Part shown: positions 1-9,662 of the stretch, in pieces
How positions within the stretch are numbered: position 1 is the stretch's first letter
How the letters are laid out: each line of letters starts with the position of its first letter
Origin: Syngnathus acus
Taxonomy: Eukaryota; Chordata; Actinopteri; Syngnathiformes; Syngnathidae
Length of the DNA: 64,000 nucleotides
Assembly (NCBI RefSeq): GCF_901709675.1
Contig: NC_051100.1
Location: 13,004,286 to 13,068,285, forward strand
Reading direction: 5' to 3'
The notes under the pieces: generated by a model
What the model saw: the letters and a program-made list of their open reading frames with translations, nothing else
Databases searched by the model: none
What the model was told of the DNA's origin: nothing
Made by a program: the position numbers and the translations under genes

Positions 1-360
1 ATTATGACCAGGCATTATAACCCTGTGGATTGTGTTTAGCACATGTTAAACAAACTCCACAAAAATTTTGTTTTATAAATGTTTTGAATATGAATCAAAT
101 CCATATGTTGTATAAAGCTGAATGAACTGCCCCACTATCCCTCCTCTTGAGCCATGTGACACACACCATGGCTCAATATTGCTGCCCATTTATATAGGCT
201 TTTTGTAGGATAGGTCAGTCTTCTGGTCATTTATAGATACCATTCTCCACTCTTGCCCCTCTTTTCGTCCATAATCGAATTTCAGTCTATGGACTTTGTC
301 GCTGCACATCTTTAAAAACGTTTCAGTAATTTAATCTGCTTCTTGTGTGTACAAAATTTG
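1..360. other. unassigned AT-rich sequence
   Basis: No reading frame, RNA gene or repeat end could be supported here. It leads into a repeat that is shared with the 30.5 kb region. Confidence 0.4.
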
Positions 361-617
361 AAGCGTCTTTTGCACTACAGCTATGCGGTTCCGTCCGCAA
401 GCTTGTTACCTCTTGGCACCTTATCAGTCTCATGTGTGCCCTGCACACGTGCATATAGCTATTTTTCGTGGCAATTGGACTGCTTCCACAACTAGCTTAG
501 TTGTAGTTCCTTGTAGTTTCCTTTCAATCATTCTCTCATTGTTTATCACAAGAATCTTAGCAATTTGAATGAAAATCAAAATGTATGTTTTATTTTACTC
601 AATTGTATGATTTAGAG
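361..617. repeat. interspersed repeat, copy 1 part a
   Basis: Sequence around 440-570 (a run ending in a T-rich 'ggcaattggactgc' segment, then a CAAGAAT-rich segment) reappears in the same orientation at about 30545-30675. The repeat is interrupted at 618 by a hAT element and resumes after 1130. The family is not recognised. The second copy lies inside an LTR element, so this may be retroelement interior, but no coding capacity is seen. Confidence 0.45.
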
Positions 618-1122
618 CAGTGGTTCCCAAACTTTTGCAGGCTGGCGCCCCCTTTGGCTCCCCAGTGAATTCCTAGCGCCCCCCCCAAGGCACATATGGA
701 AACAAGTGTCTTGACCTGAATTAATTGATCGTCGATAAAAAAAAATTCTGTGCGGCTTGGCGGCCCGGTACCAAGTGACCCACGGACCGGTACCGGTCCG
801 CGGCCCGGTGGTTGGGGACCACTGCCCTAACCAGCTCAACACAACACGGCGCGTTCTGGCGAGTCCCCAATTTCATGTTGACTTGAACTCAAGATGATGT
901 TGACCGCCAGAGTGCGGTTTTTATTATAGATACAATTCTGAACATTACAAGCTTGAAATTATAAACCTGAGCTTTTGCTTTTGTAGTCTATGCTGTCGGA
1001 TCTGACTGGGCCAGAGCGGCGTGTTGTGTACAAATCGACTGCCGCCCCTTTCTTCCTCGCCGCCCCCCCAGATCTTTCCACCGCCCCCAGGGGGGCGGTA
1101 CCGCCCACTTTGGGAACCACTG
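618..1122. mobile_element. non-autonomous hAT element with 8-bp TSD
   Basis: The ends are inverted repeats: CAGTGGTTCCCAAA at 618 and its complement TTTGGGAACCACTG ending at 1122. The flanking 8-mer atttagag occurs at 610-617 and again at 1123-1130, an exact target-site duplication of hAT length. Inside, about 715-824 closely resembles the right end of the hAT at 9663-10548, down to the ending GGGGACCACTG, so the element is chimeric or contains a nested hAT end. No transposase is encoded. Confidence 0.85.
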
Positions 1123-1300
1123 ATTTAGAGCATCCATATGTAGTAAAGTGTTGTATTACTACATATGATTTCATCTTCATTTAATTTGACACACCTTTCA
1201 AAATGCTTCTCAGTGTCCCAGTGCTCACATGCTTTGCGTGTGTAACTGGTTGTCTCAACCCGTGTTCCACATCCTAATCTTTTCTCCCTCAAGGTGTCAA

Positions 1301-1750
1301 ACCAATTAAGATAAAAAGATAAAAACCAACAAAATAACCGCCAGTAAATTAATATAATAGTCAATTGTTGTTGTTTCTTAACTTTAACTAACTCAATCAC
1401 TCTCTTATTCTCAAATGTAAAAACTTGTGTAGTCTTGACACAACCAATCGACTATTTCTTCTAAATTTAGCTTTGAAATGTTGTTATTTAATAATTTTGC
1501 TTCATCCAATTCCAGAAAGCAAGTTCTTTCCATCTCTCAAATTTTGTTTCATCAGGGCTAGGCATTAATGCAGTGTGGACCAGTTTCTGCCCACAAAAAA
1601 TTGCTTGCCTTTCTTTTCTTCTTATTTCCACAAAATTGCTTTTGTTTTGCGGTGCAAATCAGATAGACTACAGTCTAGCAAATTCTTTTGTGCACCTACA
1701 TTAGCCAATTTTAACACATAACACTGACAGCACACAGACAACACAAAAAC
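1301..1750. repeat. interspersed repeat, copy 1 part b
   Basis: This continues the repeat interrupted at 618. Segments such as 'gtgtagtcttgacacaacc' near 1422 and 'gtgtggaccagttt' near 1573 recur in the same order near 30940 and 31107. The two copies differ by many substitutions and small indels, so the duplication is old. The short reading frames here are not convincing. Confidence 0.45.
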
Positions 1751-1799
1751 AACAGAGACACAGCTCACAAACAATACCAACAAACAACGCTGCGCCAAC

Positions 1800-2730
1800 G
1801 TCATCCTCTGTTTTGACGTTTTGGTTATACTCCTTTTCTCATCAGTGCCTATTATCCTTCATGCAAATATTGTCACATCTTTCTTAAGCATCACCCTGCT
1901 TCAAATATTCAAACATTCTCTGAGAAACTCGCACTTTCCCTGCGTCGCCCGCAGCCATAGCACCCCTCGTGCGAGGGGGGGCGCAGCATCAATGTTGATT
2001 GGTCACAGGCTGGCCATTTCCTGCAACAACCATGATGCCGGCCCACCGCCCACACGAGCATAGCAAAGGCCCACGCGCACAGCCCCGCCCCGCGACAACG
2101 CGCGAGCGCAGGCACGCTTATCAGTCTCACCCTCTCAAAGGGCAGGCCAGCTTTGCTGTTGCGCCCTTTGTCATGTTCACATTCGACATCTTTCAATGTC
2201 TTCTACACAACATTTGTTGTCATTTGTCCACACCCTCAGCTACGGCCCTCAAGCGAGGCCGCGCTGATGTCGTTTCATCATCTTCCTGCCTATGCAACAA
2301 CAAGCTCTCTTTGGATTTTTCTTCACTTCCCTTATTCTTCAATTTTTCTTTCATAGAACACACATCTCACTCACACACACACTCATATACACACCCACTC
2401 ATGAGGATCCTCTGCGCGCACACGCACACACACCAACACAAAAGGATGACGCACAACATACGTATAAGACCACATAGATCCCACTAAGAACACCTTTTTG
2501 CTCGTCTTACTTGTCAGATTTATTCTTTATTTTACTTCTAGAAGCTATTTGTAATTCTTTTCCATTTATTTAGCCAATTTTAACTTCAGTGTTTCTTTAT
2601 CTTACTTTATCCCTTTAACACAAATATCTCCTGTATATTTAAGCTAATTTCTCTTTAATTTTGGCAGCCAGGTTCCCACTTCATTACATGGAAACCTGAT
2701 TTGATTTGGTTTTGGCCTAATCATAACTGT
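1800..2730. other. unassigned sequence with CA-rich tracts
   Basis: A CA-rich low-complexity stretch lies at about 2360-2450. A GC-rich patch lies at about 1940-2110. No gene was recognised. Confidence 0.35.
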
Positions 2731-2735
2731 CTTTG

Positions 2736-3569
2736 TTAATTTGTGCAGTCACGTGCCATGTGACCGTTTTCTCCGCAATTCCAGCATTCTATTGGAGGTT
2801 GCACAACTCCTCTCCCACGGCCTCTAAAGCCTCCTCTGTTAGACATTGCTCGCCCTCTCTGGCCTTTCTGTCCTCTGCCTGCATTTTGGTAAAAAGTGTC
2901 ACTATCCTGGTCTACCAGAAAAGTGTCTTTTGAAGCTTTCATTTGTTTTCGTTTTTGTTTGTCTATTACTACTTTTTCCGCATGGAGGGCGTGATTTATG
3001 TATTTCTCCAAAGTTCCGGTGTTCATGCCCATATAATGTTTGATCACCCAGCCTTGTATTGCTGGTCTGGACCCTGCGTGGATGGCATTTTTTAATTGCT
3101 GTTGATAAGCACCTTGAGGCGCATTATCTTCCACCAGTCCACTGTGTGTTTTAAACACTTTTGTCATGCGCACTCGATACTCAACAAAGGTTTCATTATC
3201 ATTTTGCTTTGTTCTCCCTATTTCTGTATAATTTGCTCTGATTTCCTTTGACCAATCCATTTCTAGCGGGCTTTTCTGCCTAGTGGCCCTGTCCATCAAC
3301 CCATAAGGAGGAGGTGATTCCTCAATTTTGCGTGTGTCATGTATTTGCGGATACAACTTCGCTATGATCTTTAGTTTTGAATTTGTAGCATGTGTTTTCT
3401 CTTCCCGCTCTTGTACTTCTTCTAGTTCTCCCTCAAATTTATATTTTTTAACCCATTTATCGAAATCTTTTTTAAGTCGGTCGGGATCCTGCCTTTCAAT
3501 TATTTTCCAATCTTTGCATTGTAGTTCATGTCGGGGTAGGGACTTTCGCTTACTATCTAAATTTCCCAT
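2736..3569 (-). CDS. gag: endogenous retrovirus Gag-like protein (277 aa)
   Basis: Gag assembles the retroviral particle. This open frame starts with Met-Gly, which could be myristoylated. It has a PPPY late-domain motif at about residues 87-90, a region resembling the C-terminal capsid domain at about 110-205, and an RG-rich tail ending in one CCHC zinc knuckle (CWNCGENGHMARDC) near residues 262-275. It is short for Gag: the N-terminal capsid domain seems absent, so this is a shortened or divergent form. A primer site complementary to tRNA-Pro and an LTR lie upstream on the same strand, in the correct order. A stop follows the knuckle, and no protease or polymerase frame follows, so only the 5' part of a provirus is present. 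Confidence 0.75.
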   Translation of the reverse strand: MGNLDSKRKSLPRHELQCKDWKIIERQDPDRLKKDFDKWVKKYKFEGELEEVQEREEKTHATNSKLKIIAKLYPQIHDTRKIEESPPPYGLMDRATRQKSPLEMDWSKEIRANYTEIGRTKQNDNETFVEYRVRMTKVFKTHSGLVEDNAPQGAYQQQLKNAIHAGSRPAIQGWVIKHYMGMNTGTLEKYINHALHAEKVVIDKQKRKQMKASKDTFLVDQDSDTFYQNAGRGQKGQRGRAMSNRGGFRGRGRGVVQPPIECWNCGENGHMARDCTN

Positions 3570-4220
3570 GGTTTATTTTTCTAAATTTTGGAGTTGGTAG
3601 TTTGAATGGCACCTACAGTGTCCTAAAACCAACTTTATTCACAGGACAGTGGTTAAAAGTTCGATGTGTGGTAAGTCTCCTTTCACCTCCCCGAAGGGAG
3701 CGGAGAGTTTTTGCCTCTGCACCCACACAAAGCCACTGTTTACAATCCTGTGTGTTTATATAGAGGAGCGCTCAAATGAGATCACTCTCAGTCAAACCGT
3801 ACACAAGCATACCACGCGCGATTTTTAATAACAGAGGAGTCCGCACTCCCGCTGCGGAATTTAACTAACAAAGTTAGGGGGCTCCACACCGCCCCTGCGG
3901 AATTTAACTGTTTCTGATTGCACTTGATAGGGTCTAGAATTCTCAAGGTCTTTAAGTGACTTCTTGTCACTGCTCGTTGTAAGTGACCTCGTCACTGCTC
4001 ATTCATTAGGTGACCTCTTGTCACCGCTCATCCATTTCTTTTTAGTAGAATTAATATTCCTACTCACGGTCTGCTGATTCTCCTCCTCGGATAGCCTCGT
4101 CAACCCTCCCGGTGTCCAGCCGGACTGATCGAGACAGTCCCGTCAAAGGGCTTTTGTTTACCTCGGCCGAGGATTTTCGCCTGCGTCGAAGAGTCCGCTG
4201 GAACCGCCAGGTGTGTCGAG
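3570..4220 (-). other. ERV 5' leader
   Basis: This non-coding stretch lies between the primer-binding site and gag, as the packaging leader does in retroviruses. It contains short direct repeats around 'gtgacctcttgtcac' (about 3956-4030). No specific packaging structure was established. Confidence 0.5.
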
Positions 4221-4238
4221 ATCCCGGACGAGCCCCCA
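4221..4238 (-). other. primer-binding site, tRNA-Pro type
   Basis: Read on the minus strand this is TGGGGGCTCGTCCGGGAT, the 18-nt complement of the tRNA-Pro 3' end used by gammaretroviruses. It lies 5 nt inside the LTR edge at 4244. Confidence 0.9.
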
Positions 4239-4243
4239 ATTAC

Positions 4244-4703
4244 TGTTAGGTTTTTTCGCTGACCGAACAAATTTCAAGAGAAGAGCAACAGCAAACAAAC
4301 CACAAGTGAGACAGAATATTAAGTCTTTTCTCGCGAGGAGTGCAGTACAGATAGCTTCACAACAATCTCACTACACTAAATATCTGTATGCACTCCCGCT
4401 CTTTTTATTGGGATTTGCCCTACCCACAAATCGTGAGACAAAAGCCCCTAAAAGAGGAGGGGGAACGCATGTGGGCTTTGCCTCGTAAGGAAGAAATCAC
4501 TAGGTGTTTACATACTGATAAGAACATGTGGGAAGAGGAATTTGAGTGGCCTGGATAGAGAAGAAAACCTTTGACCTCTAGTCAAAACATAGCAAGGGAT
4601 GCTTTACGACATTGTGTAGAATGGGACAAGCTAGGTTATTTATTACTGGATACATACATTCCGACATAATCTTACGATCAAGATAGTTTGGAAAACCCTG
4701 ACA
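4244..4703 (-). mobile_element. ERV 5' LTR (minus orientation)
   Basis: The LTR runs from TGTTAGG to CCCTGACA on the plus strand and adjoins the primer site. An AATAAA signal reads on the minus strand near 4404. The last ~130 bp (around 4575-4703) align by eye with the end of the LTR at 23926-24341, including 'acgatcaagata', so the two are related. The opposite ends differ, so they are not copies of one insertion. No matching 3' LTR lies to the left. Confidence 0.75.
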
Positions 4704-5317
4704 ATGATGGTCACTTGTAGGTTCATCTGAGGTGCAAGACAGCAATGAGGCATGTTGTTTAACAAAGTGGTCTTTGTTAAAAAGGAACTGTCTCGGTAGA
4801 TGTCTTCTTTTTGCTGAGTTGTCAGCTGGTCCTGTCTGACCCAGCTGTAACCTCTCTCCTGACCCAGCCGTAACTTTTCTCTTCTGTGGTACATCATAAA
4901 AACAGCAAGGCCAAACAGCAAGCATATATTGCAGTAATATTGCGGTAAAGCATTGATTAGAGAACGCATGATAACATATATATATATATACATTTTTCTA
5001 ACAATGCGAAAGGTCCCCAGGTCGAGACTGGGTGGGAACAGCTTTTTCAAATATTTCTTGTCATTGTTGGTGCCTTTGCAAAGTGCCTGACACATTGAAA
5101 CGATTTAGCGTTGCAACTATGTTGTGGTACCGGATTTGACACTGGGGGAAAACTTTGTTCTTTCATTCACTTTTGATGGAATCATGCTGACTGCTTACAT
5201 TCCATTTGGTAGTCCTTCGCTATGTCCAAATTTGCATCACGTGACACACAAATTCAGCCAGTAAATAATGGGCATGTGACATTGGCAGAGAACGGGAGAC
5301 AGCTGTGTTTCAAAGTA
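4704..5317. other. unassigned sequence
   Basis: A short TA run lies at about 4978-4991. No gene was recognised. Confidence 0.35.
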
Positions 5318-5380
5318 GGGCTCGTCCGGGAGTTGAACCCGGGACCTCCCGCACCCTAAGCGAGAATCATTCCCCTAGAT
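5318..5380 (-). pseudogene. tRNA-Pro (AGG) split by a hAT insertion
   Basis: On the minus strand this gives the anticodon arm (CTCGCTTAGGGTGCGGG, anticodon AGG), variable and T arms and the acceptor 3' strand of tRNA-Pro, ending GACGAGCCC at 5318. The D-arm segment CTAGGGG is exactly where the hAT at 5381-5770 landed. The 5' remainder past 5770 has lost most of its match to the acceptor and D stem. The copy cannot give a normal tRNA. A second tRNA-Pro copy at 43318-43336 is broken at the same place. Confidence 0.8.
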
Positions 5381-5770
5381 TAGGGGTGGCCAACCCGCGG
5401 CTCGTGAGCCGCATGCGGCTCTTTGCCGGGTTTCATGCGGCTCCTTTACGTTCGGCTCGCGAGCCGCATGCGGCTCCTTGCCGGGTTTCATGCGGCTCCT
5501 TTACGTTCATATCAACATTTGTGGGTTTATTTGTTTGTTTGTTTGTTTTTGTGCGTGTTCGCTTCGCTTGAGTTCAATATGGTATTTTCGTCAAACGCTG
5601 CGTGTTCGCTTCGCTTGAGTTCAATATGGTATTTTCGTCAAACGCGCATGCGCATGAGGTGAAATCCCGCAAAGGAGGAGGGGCAAACCCATTTGGGGGG
5701 GGGATGTGGCTCTTTGCGGTACACAGTAAAAAAATGTGGCTCTTAGTCTCTGACTGGTTGGCCACCCCTG
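5381..5770. mobile_element. hAT MITE in a tRNA-Pro copy, 8-bp TSD
   Basis: The ends are TAGGGGTGGCCAAC and GTTGGCCACCCCTG. The 8-mer ccctagat flanks both sides (5373-5380 and 5771-5778). Inside are two tandem duplications: a ~60-bp unit around 'cgcatgcggctcc' (5410-5510) and a ~49-bp unit around 'tgttcgcttcgcttgag' (5552-5645). It encodes no transposase. Confidence 0.88.
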
Positions 5771-5778
5771 CCCTAGAT

Positions 5779-6120
5779 AGTTAGCTGATTCCGTTACATT
5801 CCGATTGGTGGCGAATATGACGGACCTGGACTGCATTTCGGGGATTAATGACTTCTGATTAATATCATAGCAGTGAACAACGGACAAATTCAGCAAGGTA
5901 GTTTAATTACGCCATGACCCAGATTCGTTCCGGGAATGCTGCGGCCACAACACTATACGATCATGACCAATATGCAATAGCATACAATAAGTTTAGGGTC
6001 TTTTCTTTCGGATCTTCAGCCAGGACACCCAGGCAGACCATGTTGATGTTAAAATGTTGGTGGAACTATCCAACTGCGCAGATCCGATGATCCCAACGTT
6101 TTGGGGTGGGACAACATTGA
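5779..6120. repeat. tRNA-Pro flank, inverted copy of 42745-43320
   Basis: The sequence upstream of the tRNA-Pro (minus sense) matches, in inverted order, the sequence upstream of the second tRNA-Pro at 43318. Examples are 'cattccgattggt' near 5796 against 43279, and 'ggacacccaggcagacc' near 6022 against 42815. Homology upstream of the tRNA start suggests duplication of a tRNA locus rather than a SINE. Confidence 0.6.
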
Positions 6121-7261
6121 AAAACGTTTTTCTTTGTTGACAGTGTCGCTCCTTTTGTGGCTTACCTCTCCTTCGCAAAGTATCGTGTCATATTACCTTG
6201 CGGCTTATACCACGCCGTACATACCATATCATGTCGCCCATACAACTCATGCATGAGATGCGGTGGCTGAGATATTCAGGCGATGGGTTGCTACTCTATT
6301 GTGCTCTCCACTCATCATTACATATTACAACCTGTCAGGTCTAAGTACCATCAGACATTAAACCACACGCTGGAAGGAAGTGGAGAAGACAACCAGAACA
6401 GGTTTACTCACGAGGAGAACGATAGAGGAAGGAACCTCAGTTACAATCTCCATCAATTCTGAGTCCTTACTTCACGTGCTCCTCTTTTTAATGTTTTGGT
6501 TGCCCTGGTTACAGAGGCGTTGCTACACTAAAGGGAGGGGAGATTGTGTCTGTAGCAACGCTGATTAGCTAAGGAATGTAGTGTGGTGTGAATTAGCACT
6601 TCATTGTCGGCCCGTGACCCCCGCAGAATTTGTCCTCTTTCCTCAACCAGCTGTCTTCTCCCATGGTTGGCTGACTCGTCCTCGAGTGTGATCAGATAAC
6701 TTGAATTGCCACTTTCCTGTGGAACAATGCAACTAAACCTTTGCTAACTTTATCTACTTGGTAAATAAACACACAATAATAATGAGTAACTTGTCCTAAA
6801 CACTTCAACAAACATTGAGTAAATATGGGATAACTTGTATGCAACTACTTCAAACTGTATATAACAATTAACAAAGAAAAACAGTTCTGACCAATAACAA
6901 TCTATGAACCAAACCTACAGTTAACTAAAAGGAACGAAGTTTCTTTGAACCAAATAAGAACAATTCGCCTATGCAAATAAGCTCTGCTCATTGTTAGTGA
7001 AGGCCTCTTACAGGAACAAAAACACACACAACATAAGGACAGGAAGGATACATATGGCTGACAGGGATCAAAAGACATCCCTGTCACGAAAGAGGAAGAA
7101 CCTAGATAAAAGGAAAGTCATAAACTCGTAAAGACAAGGCCTCCAGGTCTGGCAGGCCAAGGCTTCACATAAATTATTCCAACACAACCTTGTCGAATTT
7201 TCATGATCTTCACATCCAAAGTATCTTGGCACAACGTACATAACAGGACATTTCAACACAA
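6121..7261. other. unassigned sequence
   Basis: No convincing gene, repeat end or RNA was seen. Open frames here are short and have no recognisable motifs. Confidence 0.35.
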
Positions 7262-7300
7262 GACGAGGTGGCCGAGAGGTTAAGGCTGTTGCGTCACTGC

Positions 7301-7336
<36 letters not shown>
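7262..7336 (+). pseudogene. tRNA-Ser-like 5' stub joined to a (TG)n tract
   Basis: GACGAGGTGGCCGAGAGGTTAAGG matches the acceptor and D arm of tRNA-Ser in two 12-nt halves with a single change. The match then fails and runs into about 16 TG repeats (7303-7336). The anticodon and T arms are missing, so this is a fragment or a SINE head. Confidence 0.55.
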
Positions 7337-7338
<2 letters not shown>

Positions 7339-7369
7339 TGCGTAACATATGTAGATGTAGCTAAAGTAT

Positions 7370-7687
7370 ACATACTGTAAATGTGTTTTAGAACTCTTTT
7401 ATTATTATAACAACTTTTTATAACAAGGTACAAGTGTACAATACTGTAAATATGTTTATAGAACTCTCATTATTATCACAACCTTTTTTTATAAAAAGGT
7501 ACAAGTGTATGTACTGCAATAGTGTGGGCACTCCCTGCCGTATGCTGGTGTGTGAGCAACTTTCGTGCCATAATGCCTCAATTTAGAAGGTTTATTTTGA
7601 ATATTTGATTCTTTTTTTTGAATTTGGAAAAAAAAATCCGAGATGTATTGAAATGATCCGCAATGTAATGAGGGATTACTGTACATC
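7370..7687. mobile_element. DNA transposon right end (Tigger-like)
   Basis: A unit beginning 'tactgtaaatgtgtt' is repeated about every 70 bp (7373, 7442, partly 7511). The stretch closes with 'gagggattactgta', an end seen in TA-targeting Tigger/mariner-type repeats. The left end was not identified. Confidence 0.35.
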
Positions 7688-7736
7688 ACTATCCTGGAAG
7701 TAGACGTAAACTTTCAGGAAATAGACATATTAAAGA

Positions 7737-8649
7737 ATGAATGTTGATTTTCACTTGCATAAAAAGTTTTTACTTTTAGTAGGTAGTAAAGCATGGATAA
7801 TCAAAATAAACTTTTTGAAAACAAATGCATTTATTAACAGCATTAAAAAATATTTTACCAAAACACTACTATCAGTGATTCTCATTAAATACGGCACTGT
7901 TATTATGAATAAAATTTCCATCACTTCAGCACCTGCAGGCCAAATTTATGAAAGATGTTTATCTAATGAGGCGAAATCACATCAAACGGCAGACATTCTG
8001 ACCAAATACATCATCTTGAAGAATCTGTGAAATAATACATCAAAATAAAGTAATAAAGAAATCAATAGTATTGTTGTTCTCCCTTTTTTGCTAGTGCATC
8101 ATGGTCTGGAGTAAAATTTGTTGTGGTAATTCTTAGGATAGAGCCGAGGTGTCGGTCCTCTAACCTAGATCTGTGACGGGCTTTGTTGACGTTCATGCAG
8201 CTGAGCGTCTGCTCACACATGCAGGTCGAGCCAAATTGTCCACTCCTTTTTTTAAATACTCGGCACTCAGTGTCCACCTTTCTTTTCCTCGGGCCACTCA
8301 TTTTAATGGAAGGATTCCAGGGGAAGGTTTGTGGGTGGCATTAGCGTCAAACTGTATCTGAAAGCTCAGCACACGAATTACGAGAATTCTGATGTCACAG
8401 CCCACACTCAAAATTCAGCACTGATGAAAATAGAGCGCGGAATGCGCCGGGTCCGTACTACTTACACTTGTGAGTGTGCACCGAGCTTTCTGACACGGCT
8501 TCCGGGAGTAAATGCGCGAGCGGGCGCTTCCCCATCTATTGGGGGAAACATAGTAATTGCAGGGAAAATGATTAATGATACAATTTATTCGGGTTTGGCA
8601 GGCCCCGTGGGCCGGATTTGGGCCGCCGACTGTCATTTGCCCATGTCTG
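7737..8649 (-). mobile_element. hAT remnant, minus orientation, one end lost
   Basis: This is homologous in reverse to the complete hAT at 12551-13593. It keeps the end 'catttgcccatgtctg' at 8649 and the internal frame, but the other terminus is replaced by unrelated sequence near 7737. The frame at 8062-8301 (minus) carries a relic of the hAT C-terminal dimerisation region (see 12947-13159). Confidence 0.75.
8062..8301 (-). pseudogene. hAT transposase C-terminal fragment (79 aa)
   Basis: hAT transposases dimerise through a conserved C-terminal region. This frame holds the stretch FGSTCMCEQTLSCMNVNKAR, then an arginine-rich segment and an 'ILRITTTNFTPD' segment, as at the end of Charlie/Buster-type transposases. 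The N-terminal BED finger and catalytic core are absent, so it cannot act as a transposase. It differs from the paralogous fragment at 12947 by scattered substitutions. Confidence 0.6.
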
Positions 8650-8818
8650 GTGTATTTGGACTGAGAATGGTGAAATAAAGCACATATATGCCTAATAAAC
8701 TGTATGCATTGAGTATGGGTCGAGTTCCACGCAGCACAACCAACGTGTGGAAAATATTATCCACACATTTCTTCTCAAAATCATGCCTTGAGAGAAGGTC
8801 CAAAGGACACGTTCCAAA
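8650..8818. other. spacer before tRNA-iMet
   Basis: Short AT-rich spacer. On the minus strand it is downstream of the tRNA and has a run of four T (8776 region), a weak Pol III stop. Confidence 0.4.
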
Positions 8819-8890
8819 TAGCAGAGGATGGTGTCGATCCATCAACCTCTGGGTTATGGGCCCAGCACGCTCCCGCTGCGCCACTCTGCT
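8819..8890 (-). tRNA. initiator tRNA-Met (CAT)
   Basis: The minus strand gives a 72-nt initiator tRNA. The acceptor stem AGCAGAG pairs with CTCTGCT. The initiator-specific GGG/CCC pairs flank the anticodon loop (GCTGGGCCCATAACCCAG), and the anticodon is CAT. It differs from the vertebrate initiator tRNA that I recall at about three positions: one in the D-loop, one near the variable loop and one in the T-loop (ATCGACA where ATCGAAA is usual). The stems are preserved. The T-loop change could affect function, so it may be a diverged copy. The downstream terminator is weak. Confidence 0.88.
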
Positions 8891-9220
8891 GCTCAGCGCT
8901 AGTCCTTCATGATGTCCTCTAATCAGCAAACAAGCATTCGGATCCAGCGCAACTGGATTCTGATTGTCATTCATATTGTTTCGACTCTGTTGTGTACAGG
9001 CTTCATTACATTATGAACAAAGTTGCCGGCCGAACGTCTCTCTGGCACGGCACGTGACACATGCTTTACTGCGGGTGAAGAAGAGTGAACAAATAAGTCG
9101 GCAGACAAGTTTGCCGATTTATTAGTGCCCAGAAGAGCAGCACTCTGTTCCGTACTGTAACTGTCGGTGAGAATGGGTAGACAGGGAAGCCTGTAAGCGA
9201 GTCCGTCACTCGTATACTCC

Positions 9221-9268
9221 ATCGCTTCTCGGCCTTTTGGCTAAGATCAAGTGTAGTATCTGTTCTTA
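9221..9268 (+). pseudogene. U2 snRNA 5' fragment fused to other sequence
   Basis: From 9221 the sequence ATCGCTTCTCGGCCTTTTGG continues to 'tagtatctgttctta', which is the first ~48 nt of U2 snRNA including the branch-point recognition segment. After 9268 the match ends: the Sm site and stem-loops III-IV are absent, replaced by a GC-rich ~100-nt segment. It is a 5' fragment or chimeric retro-copy rather than a functional gene. Confidence 0.8.
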
Positions 9269-9662
9269 GCTGGCTAGGAAGGCGATCACCTCTCCTGAGT
9301 CGCAAGTTCTCACCCTGACGTGGCAGTGAACTTGACTCACTTTGTGGAGGAAATAGTGTCATAGCATTGTGTTACAAATAACCTGATACTTTTGTGACAG
9401 AATCTACTGTGGCAAGTTACTTTAATTTACTTTGTGTTATTTAGTATTCTTTAAGTGTTTCTTTCCTTTTGTCTAAATGTCTTTAGGTGGTGCTTCCACT
9501 ATGGTGGCTCCCCATGCGGCCATGCGGAGGCACCATAGTGTACGCTTCAATTTTAAGGAAATGAATGGTGAGCCGCTGGTAATGTCAAGTTTAGACTTTT
9601 CCAGAAAGCTAAACCAACAAACCCTGAAATTTAAAACATATGATTTGAACTGCATTCTAACG

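Noticed and set aside
5318-5330. A second tRNA-Pro primer-binding site of a retrovirus
   Set aside because: The GGCTCGTCCGGGA match is the tRNA-Pro sequence itself, as shown by the adjoining T and anticodon arms; no LTR adjoins it.
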